A DNA stretch of 64,000 nucleotides from Phycisphaerales bacterium. Lineage in GTDB: Bacteria > Planctomycetota > Phycisphaerae > Phycisphaerales > UBA1924. Positions 1-7,815 of this stretch are shown piece by piece. The position numbers and the translations under genes are program-made. Where the stretch lies: contig JADZER010000020.1 in assembly GCA_020850415.1 (NCBI GenBank), forward strand, positions 28,540 through 92,539. The letters are read 5' to 3'. Numbering within the stretch: the first letter of the stretch is position 1; every line of letters starts with the position of its first letter. Under the pieces are notes generated by a model, which was not told the DNA's origin, made no database searches, and was given only the letters and a program-made list of their open reading frames with translations.

Positions 1-1
1 G

Positions 2-439
2 CGGACGGTCATGGCCGGCAACCGCGGGCCGCGCTACCGCTTCAAGGACGGCGATATCTGGTCGCTGGAGGACACCAAGCTCTCCGGGCAGTCCAACACG
101 CTTCGGTTCTACGGGCGCGAGGACGCGTGGTCGGGCCACCTGGCGTACGGCGACGGGAGCGTCTCGTTCAGTGAGAGTCCAACTCCCGAGGGCCTGCGGG
201 TGGCGCCGGCGGGGGCGACGGGGTCGGCCGAGTCGAGCTTCCTCGACAATGTGTTCGTCAACGAGATCGAGTCGGGGGCGCAGCTGGGGACCTTCAACGC
301 CACGCTCGACACACGGCCTGACCAGGGCGTGAACGCGTTCATCCGGCTGTGGGGGAATGTTCGCTCGGAGATCGGCTCCGGCGAGGCGGTGCTCGAGGCG
401 GTCGGCAACGACGGGGCCCAGGGCAACTTCATCGATTGA
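2..439 (+). CDS. C-terminal part of an H-X9-DG type prepilin-like protein (5' end outside window)
   Basis: The frame is open to the left edge, so this is probably the end of a longer gene; the first ATG inside the window is at 11. The visible part has the HLAYGDGSV motif, close to the H-X9-DG processing-associated motif of planctomycete prepilin-like proteins (DUF1559 and relatives), whose N-terminal cleavage/methylation helix would lie upstream. The tail after it is a Ser/Glu-rich, beta-looking segment ending in NFID. It is convergent with gspE, with 13 bp between the two stops, and may be a T2SS-related pseudopilin. Family placement rests mainly on this one motif. Confidence 0.6.
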   Translation, partial: RTVMAGNRGPRYRFKDGDIWSLEDTKLSGQSNTLRFYGREDAWSGHLAYGDGSVSFSESPTPEGLRVAPAGATGSAESSFLDNVFVNEIESGAQLGTFNATLDTRPDQGVNAFIRLWGNVRSEIGSGEAVLEAVGNDGAQGNFID

Positions 440-452
440 GCGGCGCCCGGCG

Positions 453-2141
453 TCAGACCGAGAGCGCCCGCATGACCTCGGCGATGGTGGTCTTGCCGGC
501 GAGGGCCTTGGCCAACCCGTCCTGCTTGAGGGTGGTCAGGTCGCCCGACTTGATCGCCGCGGCCGCGATGCGGGGGGCGTTGACCCGGTCCATGACGCAG
601 GCGCGGAGCTCGTCGTTCATGCGGAGCAGCTCGTAGATGCCCTGGCGTCCGCGGTAGCCGGTCTCGCGGCAGGCCCGGCAGCCGACGCCGCGGGTGAGCG
701 TCCCGCCCGGGGCGAGGTCGAGCTCGCGGGGCAGGTCGGCGGGGTCGGGGGTGTAGGTCTCGGCGCACTGCGGGCAGATGCGCCGGACGAGTCGCTGGGC
801 GAGGATGCCCTCGACCGAGGAGCTGACGAGGAAGGGCTCGACGCCCATGTCGAGCAGTCGGGTGGTGGCGCCGGCGGCGTCGTTGGTGTGGAGCGTGCTG
901 AAGACCAGGTGGCCGGTGAGGGAGGCCTGGACGGCGGTCTCGGCGGTCTCCTTGTCGCGGATCTCACCGATCATGACGACATCGGGGTCGTGGCGGAGGA
1001 TGGAGCGCAGGCCGGCGGCGAAGGTGAGGCCGACCTTGGGCCGGACCTGGATCTGATTCACGCCGGAGACATGGTACTCGACGGGGTCCTCGACGGTGAT
1101 GACCTTGATCTCGTCGGAGACGATGCGGTTGAGCGAGGCGTAGAGGGTGGTGGACTTTCCCGAGCCGGTGGGGCCGGTGACCAGGAGGATGCCGTGGGGC
1201 CGGCCGATCATCGCGTCCCAGCGTTCGAGGATGTTGGCGGGCATGCCGAGGTCGTCGAGGCTCATGAGGACGGCGGTCTTGCTGAGCAGCCGGAGGACGA
1301 CGCCCTCGCCGAACAGCATGGGGATGACGCTGACGCGGAGGTCGAACTCCTGGACGGCGCCGCGTTCGGCGCGGTACCGGAAGGTGATGCGTCCGTCCTG
1401 TGGGACGCGCTTCTCGGCGATGTTGAGGTTGGCCATGATCTTCAGGCGGCTGACGATGGCCGCGCCGAAGCGGTGGATGCTCGAGCCGACATTGGCCCGC
1501 TGGAGGACGCCGTCGATGCGGTAGCGGACGAGGAGCTCGTGCTCGTAGGGCTCGATGTGGACATCGGTGGCGCGCTCGCTGACGGCCTCGATCAGCAGGT
1601 CGTTGACGAGCTTGATGACCGAGGCCTCCTGGGCCTGCTCGATCTCGCCGGCGGTGGCGGCGTCGGTGACCATGGGGGCGTCGGCGTCGGCGTCGGCGGA
1701 CATCTGGTCGAGCGTGTCGCCGCCGACGCCATAGTGGGCGCGGATGAACTTCTTGAGGTCGTCCTCGTCGGCGAGGACCAGGTCGATCGCGCAGCCGGTG
1801 ACGAGGCGGAGCTCGTCGAGGGCCTCGAGGGCGAAGGGGTCGCTGGTGGCGACGGTGAGGCGGTCGGCGTCCCTGGAGATGGGCACGCAGCCCTGGCGGT
1901 AGACGAGCTTGGAGGGCAGGGACTCGAGCACCTTGGGCTCGACCTCCACGCCGGCGAGGTCGATGACGGGCATGTGGAACTGCTGGCCCATGGCCTCGAG
2001 GACCTGCTCGCGCGTGGCGTGGCCCCGCTTGATCACGATGCGGTCCAGGCGTTCGCCGGTGGCCCGCTGCTCGGCCAGCGCCGCCTCGAGCTGCTCGTTG
2101 GTGAGCAGGCCGCGGTCCACGAGTGTCAGTCCGATGCCCAT
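453..2141 (-). CDS. gspE: Type II secretion ATPase GspE (GspE/PulE/PilB family)
   Basis: Hexameric cytoplasmic ATPase that powers pseudopilus assembly; 562 residues. An N-terminal T2SSE_N-like region (LTLVDRGLLTNEQLEAAL) is followed by the motor domain: Walker A GPTGSGKST near residue 320, Asp-rich box, Walker B GEIRDKETAE near 388, and the His box FSTLHTNDA. Near 456-490 a CPQC...CRAC tetracysteine Zn motif is present, typical of T2SS/T4P extension ATPases. The start at 2141 was chosen because the T2SSE_N homology begins there and a TACAAT hexamer lies 8 nt upstream; upstream residues in the same frame are Arg/Pro-rich noise. It is on the opposite strand from the rest of the gsp genes. Confidence 0.95.
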   Translation of the reverse strand: MGIGLTLVDRGLLTNEQLEAALAEQRATGERLDRIVIKRGHATREQVLEAMGQQFHMPVIDLAGVEVEPKVLESLPSKLVYRQGCVPISRDADRLTVATSDPFALEALDELRLVTGCAIDLVLADEDDLKKFIRAHYGVGGDTLDQMSADADADAPMVTDAATAGEIEQAQEASVIKLVNDLLIEAVSERATDVHIEPYEHELLVRYRIDGVLQRANVGSSIHRFGAAIVSRLKIMANLNIAEKRVPQDGRITFRYRAERGAVQEFDLRVSVIPMLFGEGVVLRLLSKTAVLMSLDDLGMPANILERWDAMIGRPHGILLVTGPTGSGKSTTLYASLNRIVSDEIKVITVEDPVEYHVSGVNQIQVRPKVGLTFAAGLRSILRHDPDVVMIGEIRDKETAETAVQASLTGHLVFSTLHTNDAAGATTRLLDMGVEPFLVSSSVEGILAQRLVRRICPQCAETYTPDPADLPRELDLAPGGTLTRGVGCRACRETGYRGRQGIYELLRMNDELRACVMDRVNAPRIAAAAIKSGDLTTLKQDGLAKALAGKTTIAEVMRALSV

Positions 2142-2156
2142 GTGGGGGCATTGTAT
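2142..2156 (-). promoter_or_regulatory. -10-like element directly before gspE (probable leaderless start)
   Basis: On the minus strand TACAAT occupies 2155-2150, leaving 8 nt before the ATG. No Shine-Dalgarno sequence fits in that space, so transcription would begin at or next to the start codon. The same arrangement recurs at other genes in the window. No convincing -35 is visible. Confidence 0.5.
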
Positions 2157-2239
2157 CGTCGCGGTGCCCCGCGCAACAGCATGATTCCCGCGCCGTGCGG
2201 TGCGTCCAATAAGAAGCGGCGTTGCTGTCGGGAGTGGGC

Positions 2240-3028
2240 CTAGGCGGGGTACCGGCTGCTGGTGCGGTCGGTCTCCCAGACGCGGACCGAGCGGAGGGCG
2301 ACGGCGCCGGGGATCGCCGCGACCGGGCCTGTCAGCAGCCCGTAGCAGACGCGGGCGATGTTCTCGACGGAGGGGTTCAGGCCCGAGCCGTCGGCGAACT
2401 CGGCGGTGTCGAGGTTGAGGTGCTTGTGGTCGAAGCGGTCGATCACCGCGCCCTGCACCGCCCGCTCGAGGGCGTCGATCGAGAACTCGCCCATCCGATC
2501 GGCCGGGAGACCCACGCGGACCTCGAGCCGGTAGTTGTGCCCGTGCCCGTTGGGGTTGTTGCACTTGCCGAAGTGACGCCGGTTGGTCGCGTCGTCCCAG
2601 CCGGCGACATGCAGCCGGTGTGAGGCCGCGAAGTCGAACTGGAGGAGGAGCTCGGCGAGCTGTGGGTCCGCGGCGGTCATCGCGATGGCATGGTATGGCG
2701 AGAGGGCCAGCTCGAGGCGGTCGACGGCGACGGGGAGGGCGGCGGCGAGGGCGTCGAGCGCGGACCGCAGCACCGGGCCCAGGTCGCCGGGCCGGGCGTC
2801 GCGGGCCGGCCCGAGCAGCGGGCGGACGCGCTCGTGCACCGCGTCGTCGATGGTCTTGATATTGATCAGATACCCGCTCCGGGGGTCCGGTTCACCCCGG
2901 CACTCGACCGAGCACTCGACGAACCTGCCGGGGGCGTCCAGCGCGGGGCTGGCGGCAAAGCCGTTGGGGCCCCGGGGGGCGTCGGGCCGGGCGCCGAACC
3001 GCACAGTGCGTCGCAGGAGCGTCTCCAC
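2240..3028 (-). CDS. Two-domain 6-pyruvoyl-tetrahydropterin synthase / QueD-like protein
   Basis: About 262 residues. The C-terminal half is a recognisable PTPS/QueD domain (6-carboxytetrahydropterin synthase, preQ0/queuosine path, or pterin synthesis): FDFAASHRL, CNNPNGHGHNY with the Cys and the Zn-ligand His residues, FDHKHLN, and the terminal VWETDR Glu. The N-terminal half resembles a second, degenerate copy: it keeps GYLINIKTIDDAV, like the central GMVxDF region, but lacks the HGH ligands. The GTG at 3028 was chosen because TATCGT lies 5 nt upstream; GTG 3043 and ATG 3066 are alternatives. It is divergent from the peroxidase gene and unrelated to its T2SS neighbours. No other queuosine genes are in the window. 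Confidence 0.75.
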   Translation of the reverse strand: METLLRRTVRFGARPDAPRGPNGFAASPALDAPGRFVECSVECRGEPDPRSGYLINIKTIDDAVHERVRPLLGPARDARPGDLGPVLRSALDALAAALPVAVDRLELALSPYHAIAMTAADPQLAELLLQFDFAASHRLHVAGWDDATNRRHFGKCNNPNGHGHNYRLEVRVGLPADRMGEFSIDALERAVQGAVIDRFDHKHLNLDTAEFADGSGLNPSVENIARVCYGLLTGPVAAIPGAVALRSVRVWETDRTSSRYPA

Positions 3029-3073
3029 GGGCAACGATAGCACGGGCCCGGCTCCAGCCGGTACCATTGGGCC
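3029..3073. promoter_or_regulatory. Divergent promoter region between QueD-like and peroxidase genes
   Basis: On the minus strand TATCGT (3039-3034) sits 5 nt before GTG 3028. On the plus strand TACCAT (3062-3067) sits 6 nt before ATG 3074. Both genes therefore appear to start transcription at or beside the start codon from a region of only about 45 bp. Neither has a Shine-Dalgarno sequence. Confidence 0.45.
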
Positions 3074-3799
3074 ATGAACAACGCAACGACGAACAACGCA
3101 ACGACCAGGCGCCCCGCGCCCATGATGTTGGTGGTGTGTGCCTCGCTCGGCCTCGGGGCCGCGGCGTGGGCACAGCCGGCCGCCGCACCCCGCCCCGCGT
3201 CCAACCCCGCGCCCGCCCTCGCGTCCGGCCCCGACGCCGCCCAACCGGAGACCGCCCCCGTGGACAAGTTCGCCGCCGACCCGACCGCCGTGCTGGGCTT
3301 CACGATGAACAACATCGAGGGCGAGGCGACCGAGCTGGGGGAGTACTCGGGCAAGGTGGTGCTGATGGTGAATGTGGCGAGCAAGTGCGGGCTCACGCCG
3401 CAGTACGAGGCGCTGGAGGCGGTGTACGAGAAGTACAGGGACAGGGGGCTGGTGGTCCTGGGCTTTCCGGCGAACAACTTCAAGGAGCAGGAGCCCGGGA
3501 CTGACAGCGAAATCCTGGAGTACTGCCGGGCGACCTACGGGGTGAAGTTCCCGATGTTCAGCAAGATCAGCGTGCTCGGCGATGACCAGCACCCGCTGTA
3601 CAAGAAGCTGTCGGGCGCGATGGCCGAGCAGGGGGGCGAGCCGACCTGGAACTTCACCAAGTACCTTGTCGACCGCACGGGCCATGTGGTCCGTCGGATC
3701 GACCCGCGGACGACCCCCGACGACGCGTCGGTGATCGCGGAGATCGAGAAGCTGCTGGCGCAGCCCGAGCCGGAGCAGCAGGAGGAAGTCCCCGCCTGA
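3074..3799 (+). CDS. Exported glutathione-peroxidase-family thiol peroxidase
   Basis: 241 residues. An N-terminal signal-like segment (MMLVVCASLGLGAAAWA) and an Ala/Pro linker precede a GPx domain from about residue 73. Motifs: NVASKCG with the peroxidatic Cys near residue 105 in place of selenocysteine, GFPANNF (usually FPCNQF, so the resolving Cys seen in many bacterial and plant-type enzymes is replaced by Ala), and WNFTKYLVD with the conserved Trp-Asn. The role is reduction of hydroperoxides in the envelope; whether glutathione or thioredoxin-like proteins reduce it cannot be read here. ATG 3074 fits the upstream TACCAT; ATG 3122, directly before the hydrophobic segment, is an alternative. 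Confidence 0.85.
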   Translation: MNNATTNNATTRRPAPMMLVVCASLGLGAAAWAQPAAAPRPASNPAPALASGPDAAQPETAPVDKFAADPTAVLGFTMNNIEGEATELGEYSGKVVLMVNVASKCGLTPQYEALEAVYEKYRDRGLVVLGFPANNFKEQEPGTDSEILEYCRATYGVKFPMFSKISVLGDDQHPLYKKLSGAMAEQGGEPTWNFTKYLVDRTGHVVRRIDPRTTPDDASVIAEIEKLLAQPEPEQQEEVPA

Positions 3800-3815
3800 G
3801 GGACGCGCCGCACGG

Positions 3816-5003
3816 ATGCCGCAGTACCAGTACACAGCCCTTGACGCCGCCGGCCGACGCACGGTCGGGGTGCTGACCGGGGCCAGCGAGCAGGCGATCC
3901 TGGCCGAGCTCGAGGGCCGCTCGCTCGTGCCGGTGAACATCACCGAGAGGCGTCGGCGTGCGAGCCTGCGCCGGCGCGGGGTGTCGGCGCGTCGTCTGGC
4001 GGAGGTGTACATCCAGCTCGCGGACATGCTGCAGGCGGGCGTGCCGGTGCTGCGTGCGCTGCGGGTGCTGGCCGGGCAGAACGACGCGCGGATCAGCGCG
4101 GTGTTCCGCGATGTGGCCGGCGCGGTGGCGGACGGCGACGAGCTCGCCGAGGCGATGGGCCGGCGCCCGGAGGTGTTCAGGCCGACCCATGTCGCGATCA
4201 TCCGGGCCGGCGAGAAGGGCGGGTTCCTCGAGGACGCGGTCGCGCGGCTCGGCCAGTTCGTCGAGGGCCAGGCCGAGCTCAAGAGCAAGCTCACGGGCGC
4301 GATGGCCTACCCGTTCATGCTGGTCTCGATGGGCGCGGTGATTCTTGTTGTGATTTTCGCCGTGCTCATCCCCAAGGTGCGCCCGATGTTCGACCGCATC
4401 GAGGAGCTGCCGAAGGTGACCGAGGTCGTCTTCGCGATCGCGACCGTCGCGAGCGACTACGCGCCGGTCGCGATCGGCGTGCTCGCGGGCCTCGGCGTGG
4501 CGATGGGCTTCGGGCTGCGCCGCCCGGCGGCACGGCGCCTGCTCGACCGGCTGGTGCTCCGTGCGCCGGGCATCGGGCCCCTGGTGCGGGCCGTCGCGAT
4601 CGCCCGGTTTGCACGAATGCTTGGCACGATGCTCCGCAACGGGGTGCCGATGCTCAGCGCCCTGGCGACCTCCAAGGCCGCGGCGGGGAACAGCGTCCTC
4701 GAGCGGGCGATCGAGGACGCCGGGGAGGCGGTGGGGGGCGGGGCGCAGCTGGCGGCCTCGCTGGGGAAGTCCGGGCTGTTCTCGGGCGATGTGATCGAGA
4801 TGCTGACCGTGGGCGAGGAGGCGGGCAATATCGACAAGGTGCTGATCCGCATCGCGGACACGGTGGAAACCCGGGTGGAGCGGCTGCTGACCAACCTCAT
4901 CCGGCTGGTCGAGCCCCTGATGATCGCCCTGATCGCCTCGGTGGTGTTCGTGATCGCGGTGTCGCTGATCCTGCCGCTGACGCAGCTCAGCAACATCAAG
5001 TAG
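3816..5003 (+). CDS. gspF: Type II secretion inner-membrane platform protein GspF
   Basis: 395 residues, normal for GspF/PilC. The start MPQYQYTALDAAGRR is the classic GspF N-terminus. Two T2SSF domains follow (LADMLQAGVPVLRAL near 66-82; RMLGTMLRNGVPMLSAL near 268-284), each with the acidic GEKGGFL or GEEAGNI motif. Membrane segments lie near residues 165-187, 217-236 and 369-389. It is the polytopic platform that couples GspE to the pseudopilus. It starts 16 nt after the peroxidase stop, so it may be transcribed through that gene. A perfect palindrome follows the stop. Confidence 0.95.
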   Translation: MPQYQYTALDAAGRRTVGVLTGASEQAILAELEGRSLVPVNITERRRRASLRRRGVSARRLAEVYIQLADMLQAGVPVLRALRVLAGQNDARISAVFRDVAGAVADGDELAEAMGRRPEVFRPTHVAIIRAGEKGGFLEDAVARLGQFVEGQAELKSKLTGAMAYPFMLVSMGAVILVVIFAVLIPKVRPMFDRIEELPKVTEVVFAIATVASDYAPVAIGVLAGLGVAMGFGLRRPAARRLLDRLVLRAPGIGPLVRAVAIARFARMLGTMLRNGVPMLSALATSKAAAGNSVLERAIEDAGEAVGGGAQLAASLGKSGLFSGDVIEMLTVGEEAGNIDKVLIRIADTVETRVERLLTNLIRLVEPLMIALIASVVFVIAVSLILPLTQLSNIK

Positions 5004-5026
5004 CGATGTTCGCAAAATGGGCGGAA

Positions 5027-5042
5027 CCCACCGATCGGTGGG
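5027..5042 (+). terminator. Palindrome after gspF
   Basis: Perfect 16-bp palindrome CCCACCGATCGGTGGG, 24 nt after the gspF stop and followed by GGGCTTGTG. It could be a weak intrinsic terminator separating gspF from the gspG promoter; there is no clear T-tract. Confidence 0.4.
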
Positions 5043-5063
5043 GGCTTGTGTCGGGAGGCCCGT

Positions 5064-5199
5064 TATGCTAGTGTGGGCTAATGTAGTCCGGGGCGAGGGG
5101 CCCCGCCGACAATGCCATGGTGTCGGACACTGAACGGATGCAGCGAGCCTGGGGGGATCTCTCCGATCCCCGGGCCGCGATAGGAAAGGATGCTCAACC
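5064..5199 (+). promoter_or_regulatory. Promoter and structured 5' leader of the gspG operon
   Basis: A -10-like TATGCT lies at 5064-5069. The leader of about 125 nt contains a hairpin at 5153-5171 (GGGGATC, 5-nt loop, GATCCCC) and ends with a good Shine-Dalgarno AGGAAAGGA about 10 nt before ATG 5200. The gspD leader has the same order of elements: -10, GC hairpin, strong SD. Confidence 0.45.
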
Positions 5200-5721
5200 A
5201 TGAACCGCAGGACTCTCTGGAACCGTGCCGCGAGGGCCCGGGGCTTCACGCTGATCGAGGTCATGATCGTGATCGCGATCGTGCTGGCGTTGTCGGCGAT
5301 CGTCGGCGTGGCGGTGCTGGGGCGCCGGGACCAGGCCGATCTGTCGCTGACGCAGACCAAGCTGAACAACATCAAGACCGCGCTGAAGTTCTTCAAGGTG
5401 GACTTCGGGCGTTACCCGTCCGAGGAGGAGGGTCTCGCGGTGCTGTGGGACAAGGAGATCCTGGACCCCGAGGCGGATGTGAACAAGTACTCCTCCGACG
5501 GGTATCTGGAGGAGCCGACGCCGTCGGACCAGTGGGGCAACGAGTGGGGCTACCGGTTCCCCTCGCAGCGTGAGGACGAGACGCAGTACGACCTGTGGTC
5601 GTTCGGCGCCAACGGCGAGGACGAGGACGGCGAGGGCGACGACATCACCTCGTGGCGCAAGGACAGCGAGGAGGGCGGTCTGGACGACGGGCTGATGGCC
5701 CCGCCCCCGAGCGGCGGGTGA
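5200..5721 (+). CDS. gspG: Major pseudopilin GspG
   Basis: 173 residues. The type IV prepilin leader ends at RGFTLIEV with Glu at +5, followed by a hydrophobic helix to about residue 42. The T2SSG core has YPSEEEGLAVL and the PSDQWGNEWGYRFP region, with FGANGEDEDGEGDD matching the Asp-rich calcium-binding loop seen in GspG. It is the main subunit of the pseudopilus and needs a prepilin peptidase that is not encoded in this window. It has its own promoter and SD; the following pseudopilin genes overlap one another and are probably cotranscribed. The C-terminus extends into a Gly/Pro tail. Confidence 0.95.
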   Translation: MNRRTLWNRAARARGFTLIEVMIVIAIVLALSAIVGVAVLGRRDQADLSLTQTKLNNIKTALKFFKVDFGRYPSEEEGLAVLWDKEILDPEADVNKYSSDGYLEEPTPSDQWGNEWGYRFPSQREDETQYDLWSFGANGEDEDGEGDDITSWRKDSEEGGLDDGLMAPPPSGG

Positions 5722-5750
5722 GCCCCGGACGGATCCGGGCGGGTGATGCA

Positions 5751-6521
5751 ATGGGCCGGGAGTCGGCTCGGAAGAAGCACTGCATGCGTCGCGGCTTCAC
5801 GCTGCTCGAGACGATGATCGTGGTGCTGATCGTGACGGCGATCAGCGCGATCGTCTTGCCGGGGCTGGCCTCCCGGGCCGCCAGCGGGCGCATCGGGCAC
5901 GCGGCGCAGAGCCTGGAGTCCGGCGCGGCGCTGGCGGCGGCCGAGGCGATGGAGCGGGGCGTGATCGTCGCGCTCGTCGCGGAGGACTGGGACGGCCAGT
6001 GGGTGCTCTGGGCGGAGGATGTCGAGCCGGAGCGTCTGGGCGAGGTGCTCGCGCCGCGCGGCGACCTGCCCCCGTTGCCCCCCGAGGAGGACCGGACGCG
6101 CCGTGTGGAGCTCGCGAGCTTCGACGGCGTGGAACTGACAGACGAGCTGCCGCCGGTCGCGCTGGGGCCGGAGGAGGGGGGCCCCGGCATGGGCTCGGGC
6201 CCGGCGGAGGAGCCGGATCTCTCCGAGGAGGAGGAGCCGTTGCCGCCCGGCGAGCACGAGCGGTTCATGCTGGGCGTGTTCTTCCCCGATGGTTCCTGCC
6301 GCGCGGGGCCGGCGGTGTACCTGGTGGCGGAGGACGGGCGCCGGCGTGTGGTGCGTTTCAGCCCGCTGACGGGGCGCGTGGATGTGCGCGTGCTGCCGCA
6401 GGAGCAGGCCGAGGCGGAGCAGCTGGAAGGTGAGGGGGACGGGGGTCTCGAGCCGCCGGAGCCGGAGCGCCCCGGGCGTCGCCCGCCGCCGGCGGATGAC
6501 GACGGGGGAGGTCCGCCATGA
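5751..6521 (+). CDS. gspH: Minor pseudopilin, GspH-like, with acidic Pro-rich insert
   Basis: About 256 residues. The prepilin motif RRGFTLLETM is followed by a hydrophobic helix, and the gene occupies the GspH position. ATG 5784 (giving a four-residue leader) is a plausible alternative to 5751 and fits prepilin leaders well. The body is unusual: residues ~100-170 are rich in Glu and Pro, then FMLGVFFPDGSCRAGPAVYLV and a VRFSPLTGRV strand resemble the C-terminal GspH fold, and the tail is again Glu/Pro-rich. The stop overlaps the next start (ATGA), so the genes are translationally coupled. Confidence 0.75.
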   Translation: MGRESARKKHCMRRGFTLLETMIVVLIVTAISAIVLPGLASRAASGRIGHAAQSLESGAALAAAEAMERGVIVALVAEDWDGQWVLWAEDVEPERLGEVLAPRGDLPPLPPEEDRTRRVELASFDGVELTDELPPVALGPEEGGPGMGSGPAEEPDLSEEEEPLPPGEHERFMLGVFFPDGSCRAGPAVYLVAEDGRRRVVRFSPLTGRVDVRVLPQEQAEAEQLEGEGDGGLEPPEPERPGRRPPPADDDGGGPP

Positions 6522-7081
6522 CCTGCGCGGCGGAGAGGTTGCCGCGCGTGCGCCGGGCGAGGGCGCGCGGGTGGGTGCTGTTCGAGATGATGATGGCGTT
6601 GACGATCTTCATCTTCATGGCGGTGGCGGTGCTGGGCGCGGTGAACCAGGGCCTGATGAGCGCCGAGCGGACCCGCGACGCGTCGAAGGCCGCGGACCTG
6701 GCCCGCTCGACGATGGCCAAGCTCGAGGCGGGGCTGGGCACGGTGCAGAACCTCGCGGGCCCGGTGCCGGCGTGGGAGCCGACTCTCGACGCCGAGAGCG
6801 CGGCCGATGCGCCCTTCGACGAGTCGGCGCCGGCGGGTTTCTCCGAGGAGCCCCCGGTCGATTCGCTGTGGGAGGTCGAGATCGAGACGCTGCCGTCGGA
6901 GTTCCCCGGGCTCACGCATGTGACGGTGACGGCGGTGCGCCGCGCGTCGGAGCTGAGCGAGCGGGTGGCGGCGTCGTACACGCTGCACCAGCTCGTGCGT
7001 CTGGCGCCCGAGACCGAGGACAGCGTCGGGGAGCTCGACGACATCGGGGCGAGCGTCGCGCCGCCGGGGGGCAGGCCATGA
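6518..7081 (+). CDS. gspI: Minor pseudopilin, GspI-like
   Basis: 187 residues. An Arg-rich leader ends at RARGWVLFEMM, a degenerate prepilin cleavage site (Gly, then WVLFE with Glu at +5), followed by a helix of about 20 hydrophobic residues. Position between GspH- and GspJ-like genes, and KAADLARSTMAKLEAG after the helix (like the GspI A..LA..k.e.l pattern), support GspI. Its role would be in the initiating tip complex of the pseudopilus. It is linked by ATGA overlaps on both sides. Confidence 0.7.
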   Translation: MTCAAERLPRVRRARARGWVLFEMMMALTIFIFMAVAVLGAVNQGLMSAERTRDASKAADLARSTMAKLEAGLGTVQNLAGPVPAWEPTLDAESAADAPFDESAPAGFSEEPPVDSLWEVEIETLPSEFPGLTHVTVTAVRRASELSERVAASYTLHQLVRLAPETEDSVGELDDIGASVAPPGGRP

Positions 7082-7815
7082 CCGGGTGCGCGCGGGGCAT
7101 GACGCTGCTCGAGGTGATGTTCGCGCTGGCGATCCTCGCCGTGCTGTCGGTCGGCGTGGGCGCGTTCTACTTCGAGATGAACACCCGGCGGGACCGGCTG
7201 GTGCTCATGGCCACGCAGCAGCGCGATGTCTCGCTGTACTTCGACCGGCTCGAGGGGGCGCTGCTCTCGGCGCTCGCGGTGGCGCCCGATGGGTCGGCCG
7301 GCGTTCGCGGCGACGCGACCTCGCTCTCGGTCGCGACCCGCGCGGTGCAGCCGAGCTTCGAGGACAACGCCGCGCTGGACGACGGGTGCGTGATGACCTT
7401 CGCGTTCGACGAGCCGGGGCGCCGGTGCACCCAGTCGGTCGCGGCCGGCGGGCAGTCGATCAGCGAGCCGGTGCTCTCGTCGGTCGAGCGGCTGCGGTAC
7501 CGCTACTCCGACGGGCGCCGCTGGAGCCAGAGCTTCGACAGCGCGAGCGCGGGCGGGCTCCCCGTCGCGGTCGAGGTCTCGGTCTGGCTCGCGTCCGGAC
7601 AGCCGTCCACGCCCGAGGGGCCGCCGGCGGCCCCGGGTCCGACGGAGCCCGGCGGGCCGGACGGCGCGTCGTTCGAGGAGCCCGAGGACGAGCTGGGGCC
7701 GCTGGATATCCCGACGCCCGAGCCCGAGGAGGCGGTGTGGACCCCCCGCGAGCCCGACCATGTGCGGGTGATCGGCATCCCCGATGCGCCGGACTGGCAG
7801 GAGCGTGAAGGATGA
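7078..7815 (+). CDS. gspJ: Minor pseudopilin, GspJ-like, with acidic Pro-rich tail
   Basis: About 245 residues from ATG 7078, which overlaps the gspI stop by four bases. The prepilin motif is CARGMTLLEVMFALAIL with Glu at +5. SLYFDRLEGALLSAL and VERLRYRYSDGRRWSQSF are typical of GspJ cores. Residues ~180-230 form a Pro/Glu/Gly-rich stretch absent from ordinary GspJ. It is a tip-complex subunit and overlaps gspK by ATGA. Confidence 0.75.
   Translation: MTGCARGMTLLEVMFALAILAVLSVGVGAFYFEMNTRRDRLVLMATQQRDVSLYFDRLEGALLSALAVAPDGSAGVRGDATSLSVATRAVQPSFEDNAALDDGCVMTFAFDEPGRRCTQSVAAGGQSISEPVLSSVERLRYRYSDGRRWSQSFDSASAGGLPVAVEVSVWLASGQPSTPEGPPAAPGPTEPGGPDGASFEEPEDELGPLDIPTPEPEEAVWTPREPDHVRVIGIPDAPDWQEREG

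Noticed and set aside
357..2243. Long plus-strand open frame opposite gspE
   Set aside because: Gly/Ala/Asp/Val-rich shadow of gspE without recognisable motifs.
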